Source: Pseudomonas synxantha | GTDB taxonomy: Bacteria; Pseudomonadota; Gammaproteobacteria; Pseudomonadales; Pseudomonadaceae | DNA length: 64,000 nt | Assembly (NCBI RefSeq): GCF_900105675.1 | Contig: NZ_LT629786.1 | Location: 2,604,001-2,668,000 of the forward strand | Direction of reading: 5' to 3' | Part shown: piece after piece, positions 55,030 to 64,000 of the stretch | Numbering within the stretch: position 1 is the first letter of the stretch | Layout of the letters: each line of letters starts with the position of its first letter | Made by a program: the position numbers and the translations under genes | The notes under the pieces: generated by a model | The model's input: the letters and a program-made list of their open reading frames with translations, nothing else | Told to the model about the DNA's origin: nothing | Databases searched by the model: none

Positions 55030-55812
55030 ATGAACAGTCTTTCGCCCTTGTTTCGCCGCCTTGCCTTCGGTGTGTGTGCCGCGCTTTGTATCAGCGTTGC
55101 GCACGCCGAGAGTGCGTCCTCGTACAAAGTCGGGGCAACGGCCAGTGGTTCGCCGTTTACCTTCCTCGATATCAAGAGCAATAGCATTCAGGGTGTGATG
55201 GTCGACGTGGCCGAAGCCGTGGGCAAGGCCGGTGGGTTCAGCAGCCAGATCGAGCAGACCAACTTTGCCGCGCTGATCCCGTCGCTGACTTCCGGCAAGC
55301 TGGACTTTATTTCCGCCGGCATGCTCAAGACCGAAGAACGCACCAAGGTGGTCGACTTCAGCGCACCGGTGTATGCCTATGGTGAGGGCCTTATCGTCAG
55401 CGCCGACGACAATGGCGCTTATCCCGACCTCACCCCGCTGAGAGACCAGGTGGTCGGCGTGCAAGCCGGGACGATCTTCTACGACCGATTGAAAAAACTG
55501 GGCATTTTCAAGGAAATCCGCACCTACGACTCCATCGGCGAGATGGTCCGCGACCTGTCCCTGGGCCGCATCAAAGCCGCCGTTGGCGACCAACCGGTGG
55601 TGGCCTACCAGATCCGCCAGAAGCTGTTCAAAGGCGTGAAACTGGCGCCTGACTACCAGCCCACCAATGTCGGCGAAGTGTGCCTGGTGGTGCGCAAGGG
55701 CGATGTCGCAACCCTGGAGCGCCTGAACAAAGCCATCGCCAGCATCAAGGCCGATGGCACCCTGGACAGTATTCTCAAGAAATGGGGGCTGGATACCCAG
55801 GCGCGCCCATGA
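55030..55812 (+). CDS. Polar amino-acid ABC transporter binding protein
   Basis: The 260-residue protein has a signal peptide ending in AHA. The SBP_bac_3 fold has ASGSPFTFLDIKSNSIQGVM, TSGKLDFISAGMLKTEERTK and VGVQAGTIFYDRL. It is the first of four genes joined by ATGA overlaps. The ligand is likely an amino acid or related amine, as the operon ends with a FAD-dependent amine/amino-acid oxidase. Confidence 0.87.
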   Translation: MNSLSPLFRRLAFGVCAALCISVAHAESASSYKVGATASGSPFTFLDIKSNSIQGVMVDVAEAVGKAGGFSSQIEQTNFAALIPSLTSGKLDFISAGMLKTEERTKVVDFSAPVYAYGEGLIVSADDNGAYPDLTPLRDQVVGVQAGTIFYDRLKKLGIFKEIRTYDSIGEMVRDLSLGRIKAAVGDQPVVAYQIRQKLFKGVKLAPDYQPTNVGEVCLVVRKGDVATLERLNKAIASIKADGTLDSILKKWGLDTQARP

Positions 55813-56473
55813 ACCTGGCTGAGTTCCTGCAGAACGCCCAGGACTTCCTGCCGATCCTGCTGCAAGGCGCCTGGGTGACAATCCAGATCACGGTGTTGTC
55901 GTTCCTGCTCAGCAGCGCCATCGGCCTGGTGCTGGCGTTGCTCAAGCTGTCGCCGATCCGTGCGTTGTCGTGGACGGCCAGTACCATCATCAATGTGATC
56001 CGTGGCCTGCCGATCATCGTGCAGCTGTTCTACATCTACTTCGTGCTGCCGGACATGGGCATCCACCTCACCGCGTTCTACGCCGGAGTAATTGGCATGG
56101 GCATAGCCTATTCGGCGTACCAGGCCGAGAACTTCCGCACCGGCATCATTGCCGTCGAACAGGGCCAGCGTGAAGCCGCCGAGGCCCTGGGCATGCGCCC
56201 GATGCTGATGATGCGCCGGGTGATCCTGCCCCAGGCATTTCGCATCGCCCTGCCGCCCTACGGCAACACTTTAGTGATGATGCTCAAGGACTCGTCCCTG
56301 GTGTCCACCATCACCGTGGCGGAGATGACCCGCCAGGGCCAACTGATCGCCTCATCGACCTTCCAGAACATGACCGTCTACACCCTGGTCGCCCTGCTCT
56401 ACCTGCTGATGAGCTTGCCGCTGGTATATGGCCTGCGCCGCATGGAGCAGTACCTGGGCCGGAGGAAAAAAGC

Positions 56474-56477
<4 letters not shown>
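55809..56477 (+). CDS. Polar amino-acid ABC transporter permease
   Basis: The 222-residue HisM/GlnP-type permease has about five helices and the EAA loop [20 protein letters not shown]. It overlaps the binding-protein gene and the ATPase gene by four bases each (ATGA). A single permease gene suggests a homodimer. Confidence 0.9.
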
Positions 56478-57222
<745 letters not shown>

Positions 57223-57226
<4 letters not shown>

Positions 57227-58491
57227 AGTCGTTGTGGTCGGCGACTGCACCGTCAGTAGTGCCCACGCCCGCGTTGAACGAGTCAGTGAAGGTCGATGTG
57301 GCGATTGTCGGCGCTGGCTATACCGGCTTGTCGACAGCGCTGCACCTGGCCGAGCGTGGCGTGGGCGTGTGCGTGCTGGAAGCCCATGAGCCAGGTTGGG
57401 GCGCATCGGGGCGTAACGGTGGGCAGGTCAACCCCACGCTCAAATATGACCCGGAGCAACTGGTAAGGATGTACGGGCCGGAGCGCGCCGAGACGCTGAT
57501 CTCCACGGTGTCGGGCTCGGCAGACCTGGTATTCAAGCTGATCGAGCGACATGGCATCGATTGCGCCCCAGTGCGTAAGGGCTGGATGCAGGTGTCTTAC
57601 AACGAAAGAGGCGTGACCAGGCTGCATGCGCGTGCGGACCAATGGGGTCGGCGCGGCGTGCCGGTGCAACATCTGGATGCCCGTGCAGTGGCGGCGCGCA
57701 TGGGCAGCTCGGCGTTTGCCGGCGGCTGGCTGGATGGGCGTGCCGGCGCGATCCAACCCTTGGCATACGCCCGTGGCTTGGTCGCAGCGGCATTGGCGGC
57801 CGGTGCGCGGGTGCATGGCCACAGCGCGGTGACAGGGTTGCAGCGCCAGGGTTCGGCTTGGCAGTTGCAAACAGCGGGTGGCGCGCAGGTCACGGCCGAT
57901 CAAGTGGTGCTGGCGACCAATGGCTACAGCAGTAACCTGTGGCCCGGCATGGCTCAGAGTGTGCTGGCGGCCAACAGTTTTATCGTCGCCACCAAGCCAT
58001 TGAGGGGTCACGCGGCCGAAAGCATCTTGCCCGGCCAGGAAACCGTGTCTACCGCACAGAGGTTGCTGCTGTATTTTCGTAAAGATGCCTATGGGCGTCT
58101 GCTGATGGGGGGCCGTGGTTTGTTCAACGATCCCACCGGGCCAGAAGACTTTGCCCACCTGGAACGCTCACTGGCACTGCTGTTTCCGCAGTTGGGACCG
58201 CTGCAATTCGACTACCGCTGGGCCGGGCGTATCGCGATCACGCGGGACTTCATGCCCCATGTCCACGAACCGGCGCCGGGGCTGACCTTGGCACTGGGCT
58301 GCAATGGGCGTGGGATCGCGCTGTGTACCAGCCTGGGCCAGCAACTGGCCGGGCGGCTGTGCGACAGCCATGCAGAGTTTGCCTACCCGGTGACGCCGTT
58401 GCAGCGGTTGCCGTTGCATGGGTTGCAGCGGTTTTATATTGGAGCTGGGGTGGCTTGGTACAGCTTGTTGGATCGGTTGAATGTGAGCTGA
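57223..58491 (+). CDS. FAD-dependent amine/amino-acid oxidoreductase (DadA/PuuB type)
   Basis: The 422-residue protein has the FAD-binding motif [23 protein letters not shown] and the DAO-family [31 protein letters not shown] and [20 protein letters not shown] lie near the C-terminus. Similar enzymes oxidise gamma-glutamylputrescine, sarcosine-like amines or D-amino acids. It is coupled to the ABC transporter by ATGA, so it probably oxidises the imported substrate in the cytoplasm. The exact substrate is not readable. Confidence 0.85.
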
Positions 58492-58680
58492 CCCCGACTC
58501 GACCGAACAACACAAAACCCGTGCGGAATGGGCTTCGTGCCACTGTGGGACCGAGCAACCGCTCAGACTTTTCCCACAGTTGTTTCAGGTTGTAGATCGG
58601 AACTTCACTGACTAACCTCTGGGCCGTCGCTGCCAATTCAGCGGCCGGATTTGACCGTCCGACCTTGTTAACGAACTGCT

Positions 58681-58710
58681 ACGCCCTGCACCTCTTCAGG
58701 CGTTTTTTTT
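58681..58710 (+). terminator. Terminator-like hairpin with a competing fold
   Basis: ACGCC-C-TG pairs with CAGGCGT (58681-58688 with 58697-58703, one bulge), followed directly by eight T. The CAGGC arm can instead pair downstream (58694-58701 with 58713-58720), which would open the terminator. It could end the oxidase operon or act as an attenuator. Confidence 0.6.
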
Positions 58711-58731
58711 GTGCCTGAGGTATCGTGTCGC

Positions 58732-58806
58732 GGCAGTTGTGCGCGGGATACCTTCGGGTATGCCGGGTTCGTTGACAACCGGTCGGTCAACCCGCGTACA
58801 GCTGCC
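58732..58806 (+). ncRNA. Structured RNA leader upstream of the DUF6124 gene
   Basis: The outer stem 58732-58747 with 58791-58806 gives 16 pairs, including two G-U. Inside are ATACC-TTCG-GGTAT (58748-58761, a UUCG tetraloop) and a second hairpin at about 58763-58782. GTTGAC/GTCAAC (58771-58776 with 58786-58791) is a competing pair. It ends 56 bp before the start codon. I recall similar leaders before related small genes in Pseudomonas, but cannot confirm this here. Confidence 0.6.
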
Positions 58807-58862
58807 ACCCTCTTCGTTTGACCGCGAACGCTGGCGGCTCCACTTGTCGACGGAGTTTCACC

Positions 58863-59102
58863 ATGATCAAAAACACCCCAAATCCCCCAGAAACCCTTTT
58901 CACTGTCTGCCCCAACCTCAGCACTGAAACCCTGCTGGTCAATGCGTCCCAAGACCTGGCATCCATCACCGACATAGCCACCCAACTGGCTTTCGAAATC
59001 GACGGCGCCCACCGCAATGTAGCGCTGGGCATCTGCCGAATGCTCGAAGGCGTGCAGCTACTGGTAGGCAAGGTGCTGGATGAAACCCACCCCGTCGCGT
59101 AA
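58863..59102 (+). CDS. Small DUF6124/DUF3077-like protein
   Basis: The 79-residue protein starts MIKNTPNPPETLFTVCPNLS. The pattern TPNPPET ... (N/D)-x-S-x-ETLL-x-NAS-x-DL ... EGVQLLV is typical of a Pseudomonas-specific family of unknown function. It is shorter than usual: the linker between the first motif and LFTV is missing. ATG follows CGGAG at 7 nt, and CTCC at 58838-58841 could pair with that GGAG. Preceded by a structured leader. Confidence 0.7.
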   Translation: MIKNTPNPPETLFTVCPNLSTETLLVNASQDLASITDIATQLAFEIDGAHRNVALGICRMLEGVQLLVGKVLDETHPVA

Positions 59103-59143
59103 AGACAAGACCGTATGAAGACCTCCAAACCATTGGAGATCCA

Positions 59144-59237
59144 AATGTGGGAGGGGGCTTGCCCCCGATGCAGTGTGTCAGGCGCTACATTTATTGCTGA
59201 CACTACGCCATCGGGAGCAAGCCCCCTCCCACATTTT
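59144..59237. repeat. REPIN
   Basis: AATGTGGGAGGGGGCTTGCC and its inverted partner between the convergent ends of the DUF6124 gene and glutaminase. Confidence 0.95.
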
Positions 59238-59252
59238 GCTTTGGTGATGTGC

Positions 59253-60161
59253 TCAGAACACCGACCACCCAATCCGCTCACTCAACAATTCCAACGCCTT
59301 CATCCCCGCCAGCGAGTTCCCCGCCGCGTTCAACTCCGGCGACCACACGCACACCGTAAACTGCCCCGGCACCACCGCGACGATCCCGCCACCTACCCCA
59401 CTCTTGCCCGGCAACCCGACGCGGTAGGCAAAATTGCCCGCCTCGTCATACAGCCCGCTGGTGGCCATGATCGAGTTCACCTGTTTTGTCTGACGCGCTG
59501 TCAAAATCTGCTCGCCACTGTGGGCGCTCACGCCTTCGTTGGCCAGGAAACTGAACGCCCGGGCCAGGTCCAGGCAGCTCATCTGCAAGGCGCAGTAGTT
59601 GAAGTAGCTGTGCAGCACCGCGTCCACATCGTTGTGAAAGTTGCCGAAGGATTTCATCAGGTAGGCCATGGCCGCATTACGTGCGCCATGCTGGGCCTCG
59701 GACTCGGCGACCACGCTGTTGACCAGGATCTGCGGGTTGCCCGACAGGCGCCGCACAAAGTCACGCATCGACAGGATCGGCACGGCGAAGCGCGATTGGT
59801 TGATGTCGCAGATCACCAGGGCGCCGGCATTGATAAACGGGTTGCGCGGGCGGCCGCGTTCGAATTCCAGTTGCACCATGGAGTTGAACGGCTGCCCCGA
59901 CGGTTCATGGCCCAGGCGTTCCCAGATGCTCTCGCCGCCGTGATCGATGGCCTGCACCAAGCTGAACACCTTGGAAATGCTCTGCACCGAGAACAGGGTG
60001 TCGGCGTCACCGGCGCAATAAGCTGCGCCGTCATTACCGTATACCGCGATGCCGAGCTGCTGGGCCGGCACATCGGCCAGCGCGGGGATGTAGTCGGCCA
60101 CTTTGCCGAGGCCGATCAGGGGGCGCACTTCGTCGAGAATTGACTCGAGCAGCGCCTGCAT
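59253..60161 (-). CDS. glsA: Glutaminase
   Basis: The 302-residue serine-dependent glutaminase is of the GlsA/YneH family. The catalytic Ser-x-x-Lys lies in [12 protein letters not shown], with [21 protein letters not shown] and [15 protein letters not shown] as family blocks. It converts glutamine to glutamate and ammonia. ATG at 60161 (AGGA six bases upstream) gives exactly the usual length; a start at 60176 is also possible. Confidence 0.92.
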   Translation of the reverse strand: MQALLESILDEVRPLIGLGKVADYIPALADVPAQQLGIAVYGNDGAAYCAGDADTLFSVQSISKVFSLVQAIDHGGESIWERLGHEPSGQPFNSMVQLEFERGRPRNPFINAGALVICDINQSRFAVPILSMRDFVRRLSGNPQILVNSVVAESEAQHGARNAAMAYLMKSFGNFHNDVDAVLHSYFNYCALQMSCLDLARAFSFLANEGVSAHSGEQILTARQTKQVNSIMATSGLYDEAGNFAYRVGLPGKSGVGGGIVAVVPGQFTVCVWSPELNAAGNSLAGMKALELLSERIGWSVF

Positions 60162-60216
60162 ATCTTGTCCTGTCATCTTTGTTTGAATCAGTAAAAAACC
60201 AGGCGCGCAGGATACG

Positions 60217-60561
60217 TTAATGGGCGCGGAAGCCCCACACAATCTCTACCACCCGCTCGGCAACCACCACGTACATCAGGATCAACAACAGTTGCAGCGC
60301 CAAGTGATAGCGCAAGTTGGCCAGCCTTCGAATGCCATCACTGACGTTCAGCAACATCAATAGCGTCGACAGGATAATCAACCCCCAACCGGCGACGTTG
60401 GAGGCGAACACCCCGATAAACAACTCACGTTGCCCCACCAGCGTATTGGTCCCCGCCGCGAACAACAGCGCGCACACCAGCAGATTCTTTACGTTGTCGA
60501 AGATCTGTGTGCTCAGGTCGTTGTCCAGCAACGCCAGATACCGCGTCCATAACGTGCGCAT
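60217..60561 (-). CDS. Small membrane protein of unknown function
   Basis: The 114-residue protein has three hydrophobic segments (about 26-45, 51-72, 84-106). It starts [20 protein letters not shown]. The ribosome site is weak, and TTG at 60591 is another option. Family not recognised. It lies 55 bp upstream of glsA on the same strand, possibly co-transcribed. Confidence 0.55.
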   Translation of the reverse strand: MRTLWTRYLALLDNDLSTQIFDNVKNLLVCALLFAAGTNTLVGQRELFIGVFASNVAGWGLIILSTLLMLLNVSDGIRRLANLRYHLALQLLLILMYVVVAERVVEIVWGFRAH

Positions 60562-60634
60562 GCTTGAGTACCGAGTGGGAAGGCTCGTCAATCAAGGTAG
60601 TTCAATTGTGGGCGCTGTCGAGCGTTGGCCAGGC

Positions 60635-61045
60635 TTAGAAATGCGCCACATCCGAGACCTGCTCATCCAGCACATCCCGGGCCAGCGCCCAGGCGCGGTC
60701 CTTGGACTCCACCACCAGCAACGGGTAGCCCCAGGCCTTGCCGAATGTCACGGCAAAGGGCTTGAGGGCCAGGCGCTTGGCGGCGCTGGGTTCGACCTGG
60801 ATCATGCCTCTGACGTAAGCGCGTAACACCGCCTTGTGCGTCTTCATCCAGATCGAGGCCTGCTTGCGTTCTTCATGGGAGTGCGCGTGATTGTTTTCAT
60901 CCACGGCTTTCTCGTGCAGCAGCACGAAGGGCTGCTTGCGGGCCAGCAGGCGTTCGAAGATCAGGAAGGCATCTTCGGGCCCGCCTCGATTGGGCGCGTC
61001 GAACACGATTTTCACCACGGGGAAAGCAGAACTGTCGAGTCGCAT
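60635..61045 (-). CDS. Conserved hypothetical soluble protein
   Basis: The 136-residue protein starts MRLDSSAFPVVKIVFDAPNR. An alternating strand/helix pattern with RKQPFVLLHE and PLLVVESKDRAWALARDVL resembles STAS/SpoIIAA-type folds, but I cannot assign it. ATG follows AAGGAG at 7 nt. A 19-bp palindrome sits immediately upstream. Divergent from an AraC regulator. Confidence 0.6.
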   Translation of the reverse strand: MRLDSSAFPVVKIVFDAPNRGGPEDAFLIFERLLARKQPFVLLHEKAVDENNHAHSHEERKQASIWMKTHKAVLRAYVRGMIQVEPSAAKRLALKPFAVTFGKAWGYPLLVVESKDRAWALARDVLDEQVSDVAHF

Positions 61046-61059
61046 GGCAAAGCTCCTTG

Positions 61060-61078
61060 GATGAGATTGGTTCTCATC
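61060..61078. promoter_or_regulatory. 19-bp palindrome, Fur-like
   Basis: GATGAGA-TTGGT-TCTCATC, perfectly symmetric. The core TGAGATT-G-GTTCTCA differs at two positions from a TGAGAAT-N-ATTCTCA Fur-type box. It is 15 bp upstream of the 61045 start codon. Confidence 0.4.
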
Positions 61079-61154
61079 ATAAGCGCCAAGTTGCTGGACG
61101 GCATTGCACACAATAGCCAGAATGTTTCGCAAACCAGCCAAGGTAGCCAGCACC

Positions 61155-62009
61155 ATGGTTCATCACCGCCTCGACCATTACGACCCCAGCCGGGTACGCG
61201 ATGCCGCTGCCATCCCGCGCCCGATAGTTGCCGTGGGTGCATCCAGTACCTCCGAGCGCTGGGAACATACCCCCCACCACCATCAGCACGGGCAATTGAT
61301 CTACACCTTGCGCGGCGTGGTGCATTGTGTGATCGAGGCCGGTATCTGGATCGTGCCGCCACAGTGCGCACTGTGGATACCCGGCGGTGTGACCCACGCG
61401 GCGCGGGGGGCCGGGGAAGCCGATGTGTATTGCCTGCTGATCGACCCTGGCGCTGCCAGCGCCCTGCCCCACCAATGTTGCACTCTGTCGGTGTCGCCAT
61501 TGCTGCACGCGCTGATCGGCAAGGCGGTCAGTTTTCCGCCGCTCTACGACGAAGACGGTGCCCAGGGCCGGCTGGTGGCGACCTTGCTGGATGAGCTGGC
61601 CGAGGCCCCCATCGAGGCCCTGCATTTGCCAATGCCCCAAGACCCACGCTTGACCCGATTGGCCAATAGCTTGCTGGCCAACCCCGGCGACAAATCCACC
61701 TTGGGCGAGTGGGCCATGCGCATCGGCATGAGCGAGCGCAGCATGACGCGCCTGTTGCTGGAGCAGATCGGTTTGAGTTTCGGCCGCTGGCGCCGCCAAC
61801 TGCACGTGATCCTCTCGCTGCAGCGCCTGGCCAACGGCGAAAGTGTGCAGAGCGTGGCCCTGGACCTGGGCTACGAAAATGCCAGCGGGTTTATCACCAT
61901 GTTCCGCAAGGCGATGGGCCAGCCGCCGGCGCGCTACCTGGCGGACCGCATGGGTGCGACGAGTCAGGGCGCGCAACCCGGCATTGCGATGCGCGAGGCC
62001 GCGAACTAA
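61155..62009 (+). CDS. AraC-family regulator (cupin N-terminus, NimR-like)
   Basis: The 284-residue protein has an N-terminal cupin sensor (HTPHHHQHGQLIYTLRGVV, with a His cluster that could bind a metal) and a C-terminal double helix-turn-helix (LGEWAMRIGMSERSMTRLLLEQIG and VALDLGYENASGFITMFRK). It resembles NimR/YeaM regulators, which usually sit beside an MFS transporter; none is present here. It may control the divergent 60635 gene or the downstream monooxygenase. Confidence 0.8.
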   Translation: MVHHRLDHYDPSRVRDAAAIPRPIVAVGASSTSERWEHTPHHHQHGQLIYTLRGVVHCVIEAGIWIVPPQCALWIPGGVTHAARGAGEADVYCLLIDPGAASALPHQCCTLSVSPLLHALIGKAVSFPPLYDEDGAQGRLVATLLDELAEAPIEALHLPMPQDPRLTRLANSLLANPGDKSTLGEWAMRIGMSERSMTRLLLEQIGLSFGRWRRQLHVILSLQRLANGESVQSVALDLGYENASGFITMFRKAMGQPPARYLADRMGATSQGAQPGIAMREAAN

Positions 62010-62020
62010 ATGCATTTTTC

Positions 62021-62039
62021 TGATATTGAATAAATATCA
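62021..62039. promoter_or_regulatory. 19-bp palindrome before the monooxygenase gene
   Basis: TGATATT-GAATA-AATATCA, perfectly symmetric, at the head of a very A+T-rich stretch 136 bp before the 62175 start. It could be an operator or the AraC gene's terminator; no T-run follows immediately. Confidence 0.35.
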
Positions 62040-62174
62040 ACATTTTATATTTTAATAATTAGGTTAGAACCAAACGGCATTTTACAGGCTCGGCCGCTGG
62101 CTCTACTTTCACGTCTACGGACCGACCCCCTGCCCGGTGGAGGCTTGTTTACCGACCTCGACAAGGACCTGACC

Positions 62175-63257
62175 ATGAGCATTGAATTCATCGGCTATAT
62201 CGGCGGCCACCACGCCTCGGAAATCCACCCGCGCAGCGGCCCGACCCTGCAACCGGACTACGTCGAAAGCGTCGCCCGCGCCCATGAAACGGCGGGCTTC
62301 GACCGCGCCCTGATAGCCTTCCACTCCAACAGCCCGGACAGCACGCTGATCGCCGCCCATGCGGCCAGCGTCACCACCAGGCTGCAATTTTTAATCGCCC
62401 ACCGCCCGGGTTTTGCCCAGCCCACATTGGCTGCACGCCAGTTCGCCACGCTGGATGTGTTCAACGGTGGGCGTACTGCCGTGCACATCATCACCGGCGG
62501 CGATGACAACGAACTGCGTGCCGATGGCAGCCATATCGGCAAGGACGAACGCTATGCGCGCACCGACGAGTACCTGAGCGTGGTGCGTCAGGAGTGGACC
62601 AGCGAGCAGCCCTTCGACTTCACCGGCACTTACTACCAAGTGCAAGGCGCGCACTCCACAGTGAAGTCGCCGCAACAGCCGCATATCCCGCTGTATTTCG
62701 GCGGTTCGTCAGCGGCGGCGATTGCCGTGGCCGGCAAGCATGCGGATGTGTATGCGCTGTGGGGCGAAACCTATGAGCAGGTGCGCGAAGTGGTGACCCA
62801 GGTGCGCGCCGAAGCGGCCAAGCATGGGCGTACGATTCGCTTCAGCCTGTCGTTGCGGCCGATCCTCGCCGACACCGAGGAACTGGCGTGGCAACGTGCC
62901 GAGCAGATTCTGCAGCAGGCCACGGCGCTGGCCGAGAAGAATGGCTTTGTGCGCCGCGAGCCGCCGAATGAAGGCTCGCGACGGTTGCTGGCGGCGGCGG
63001 CTCAGGGGTCGCGGTTGGATAAGCGTTTGTGGACCGGGATTGCCGGGTTGCTCGGGGCGCAGGGCAATTCCACGTCGTTGGTGGGCACTGCTGAGCAAGT
63101 CGCAGAGGCGCTGTTGGATTACTACGACCTGGGAATTACCACCTTCCTGATTCGTGGGTTCGACCCGCTCAATGATGCGATTGACTATGGCAAGAAGTTG
63201 ATTCCCCTCACCCGCCAGCTGGTTGCCGAGCGGGAACAGGCCCAGCAAGTGGCTTAA
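62175..63257 (+). CDS. FMN-dependent alkanesulfonate monooxygenase-like protein (SsuD family)
   Basis: The 360-residue luciferase-like (LLM) TIM barrel has FHSNSPDSTLIAAHAASVT, QFLIAHRPGF, DVFNGGRTAVHIITGGDD and IPLYFGGSSAAAIAVAGKHA, matching SsuD-type enzymes that release sulfite from sulfonates using FMNH2. No flavin reductase or ssuABC transporter lies within the window. The A+T-rich upstream region suggests control by sulfur supply but no defined site was found. Start: ATG at 62175 in GACCATGAGC. Confidence 0.82.
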   Translation: MSIEFIGYIGGHHASEIHPRSGPTLQPDYVESVARAHETAGFDRALIAFHSNSPDSTLIAAHAASVTTRLQFLIAHRPGFAQPTLAARQFATLDVFNGGRTAVHIITGGDDNELRADGSHIGKDERYARTDEYLSVVRQEWTSEQPFDFTGTYYQVQGAHSTVKSPQQPHIPLYFGGSSAAAIAVAGKHADVYALWGETYEQVREVVTQVRAEAAKHGRTIRFSLSLRPILADTEELAWQRAEQILQQATALAEKNGFVRREPPNEGSRRLLAAAAQGSRLDKRLWTGIAGLLGAQGNSTSLVGTAEQVAEALLDYYDLGITTFLIRGFDPLNDAIDYGKKLIPLTRQLVAEREQAQQVA

Positions 63258-63275
63258 GCACACAGCAAGTCAAAA

Positions 63276-63369
63276 AATGTGGGAGGGGGCTTGCTCCCGA
63301 TAGCGGTGGGTCAGTCATAGATATAGAGACTGACCCACCGCCATCGGGAGCAAGCCCCCTCCCACATTT
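63276..63369. repeat. REPIN
   Basis: AATGTGGGAGGGGGCTTGCT and its inverted partner between the convergent ends of the monooxygenase and aldolase genes. Confidence 0.95.
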
Positions 63370-63389
63370 GATTTGCCGCGCATTCAGGA

Positions 63390-64000
63390 TCAGTTCTTGT
63401 AGTCGGTATCAGTCCGCTCCAACTGCCGCACCAGCGCATTCCAATGCCGCGCCACTCCGGGCCCTTGCCCATTGCTGAACACCTTGGCCTGCTCCTCGAC
63501 CTTGGCCACCACCTCTGCCGGCGGGAAGATCAATTCGGCATTCCCCGCCGCCTGCGCGGCGATCTGTATGTTGCAGGCGCGCTCCAGGCTTTGCAGTTGC
63601 TGGAAGGCGTGCTCGACGCTGACGCCCGCCGTCAACAAGCCATGGTTGCGCAGAATCATCACGCTCTTGTCGCCCAGGTCTGCCACCAGCCGCTCACGCT
63701 CATCCAGGTCCAGGGCCACGCCCTCGTAACCGTGGTAGGCCACGCGCCCGGAGAACGCAATGGAGTGCTGGGAAATCGGCAGCAAGCCGTCCTTCTGCGC
63801 CGACACCGCAATACCATCGCGGGTATGGGTGTGCAGCACCGCTTGCAGGTCATGGCGCGCACCGTGGATGGCGCTGTGGATCACGTGGCCGGCGTAGTTG
63901 ATCCCCAGGCCAGTGGGGTCGTCGACGATGGTGCCATCGAGGTCGACCTTGACCAGGTTGGAGGCGCTGATTTCATCGAACAACAACCCGAAGGCGTTGA
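63390..64000 (-). CDS. Class II aldolase/adducin-family protein (5' end cut by window)
   Basis: The visible 203 codons begin mid-protein (NAFGLLFDEISASNLVKVD). The zinc-binding pattern of class II aldolases is present in VLHTHTRDGIAVSAQ, and the later His in ILRNHGLLTAGV. This branch includes fuculose-phosphate aldolase relatives and ring-opening lyases. The N-terminal part lies beyond base 64000. Substrate unknown. Confidence 0.82.
   Translation of the reverse strand, partial: NAFGLLFDEISASNLVKVDLDGTIVDDPTGLGINYAGHVIHSAIHGARHDLQAVLHTHTRDGIAVSAQKDGLLPISQHSIAFSGRVAYHGYEGVALDLDERERLVADLGDKSVMILRNHGLLTAGVSVEHAFQQLQSLERACNIQIAAQAAGNAELIFPPAEVVAKVEEQAKVFSNGQGPGVARHWNALVRQLERTDTDYKN

Larger units (their letters stand above)
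58492..58862. other. Gene-free stretch holding a terminator-like element and a structured RNA leader
   Basis: 371 bp with several stems: CTGTGGGA/TCCCACAG near 58552-58599, the terminator-like element at 58681-58710 and the three-way structure at 58732-58806. It may contain a small RNA or be a long leader of the DUF6124 gene. Confidence 0.5.

Overview
The window looks like a chromosomal segment of a Pseudomonas fluorescens-group bacterium. The evidence is G+C-rich coding sequence, family-level gene content (an RND pump with copper-type promoters, a Pseudomonas-type inositol locus, DUF6124 and DUF2789 proteins, DksA2) and more than a dozen REPIN-type palindromes carrying the GGGAGGGGGCTTGCTCCC core typical of this group. 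No rRNA, tRNA, CRISPR array, transposase or phage gene was found. Both ends cut through a gene.

Region 1 (1-10270, all minus strand) carries two fumarase/aspartase-superfamily lyases, two haem-oxygenase-like di-iron oxidases and a complete RND efflux pump. Content and order match what I remember of the P. aeruginosa fluopsin C locus (flcA-E beside mexPQ-opmE). The methyltransferase expected for that pathway would lie beyond base 1. Both transcription units start with a TTGACCTT-type promoter with a 19-bp spacer, as expected for the copper sensor CueR. The likely output is a copper-thiohydroxamate antibiotic and its export, made under copper stress.

Region 2 (10270-18235) holds a 333-bp structured repeat, a DUF3995 protein, a DUF2946 protein with a TonB-dependent receptor, a glycine-betaine-type binding protein, several small conserved proteins and a DksA2-like transcription factor.

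Region 3 (18236-32120) is a myo-inositol locus. It encodes iolC-iolE-iolB-iolI-iolD-iolG, an iolW-like dehydrogenase and a sugar ABC transporter, with the divergent RpiR-type regulator iolR. Two GGAA-N6-TTCC palindromes mark the two control points. A-rich Hfq/Crc-like motifs sit at several ribosome binding sites.

Region 4 (32132-47170) is mixed housekeeping and accessory sequence: a MocR regulator with a divergent MFS pump, a 24-codon membrane peptide beside a membrane protein, a two-component system, two divergent L,D-transpeptidases, a creatininase-family protein, a lipoprotein, a GST, a low-G+C MFS transporter, and DUF924 and DUF1624 proteins.

Region 5 (47170-54075) contains a repeat island, metE, the carboxynorspermidine pair (nspC plus dehydrogenase), and a 226/227-bp tandem array that copies the end of the neighbouring IclR-type gene together with a REPIN.

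Region 6 (54036-64000) contains an IclR regulator divergent from a polar amino-acid ABC transporter plus FAD oxidase operon, a structured RNA leader before a DUF6124 gene, glutaminase, an AraC regulator, an SsuD-like monooxygenase and a truncated class II aldolase.

The observations most worth follow-up are the copper-antibiotic locus, the three-copy repeat whose stems co-vary, and the RNA leader at 58681-58806.
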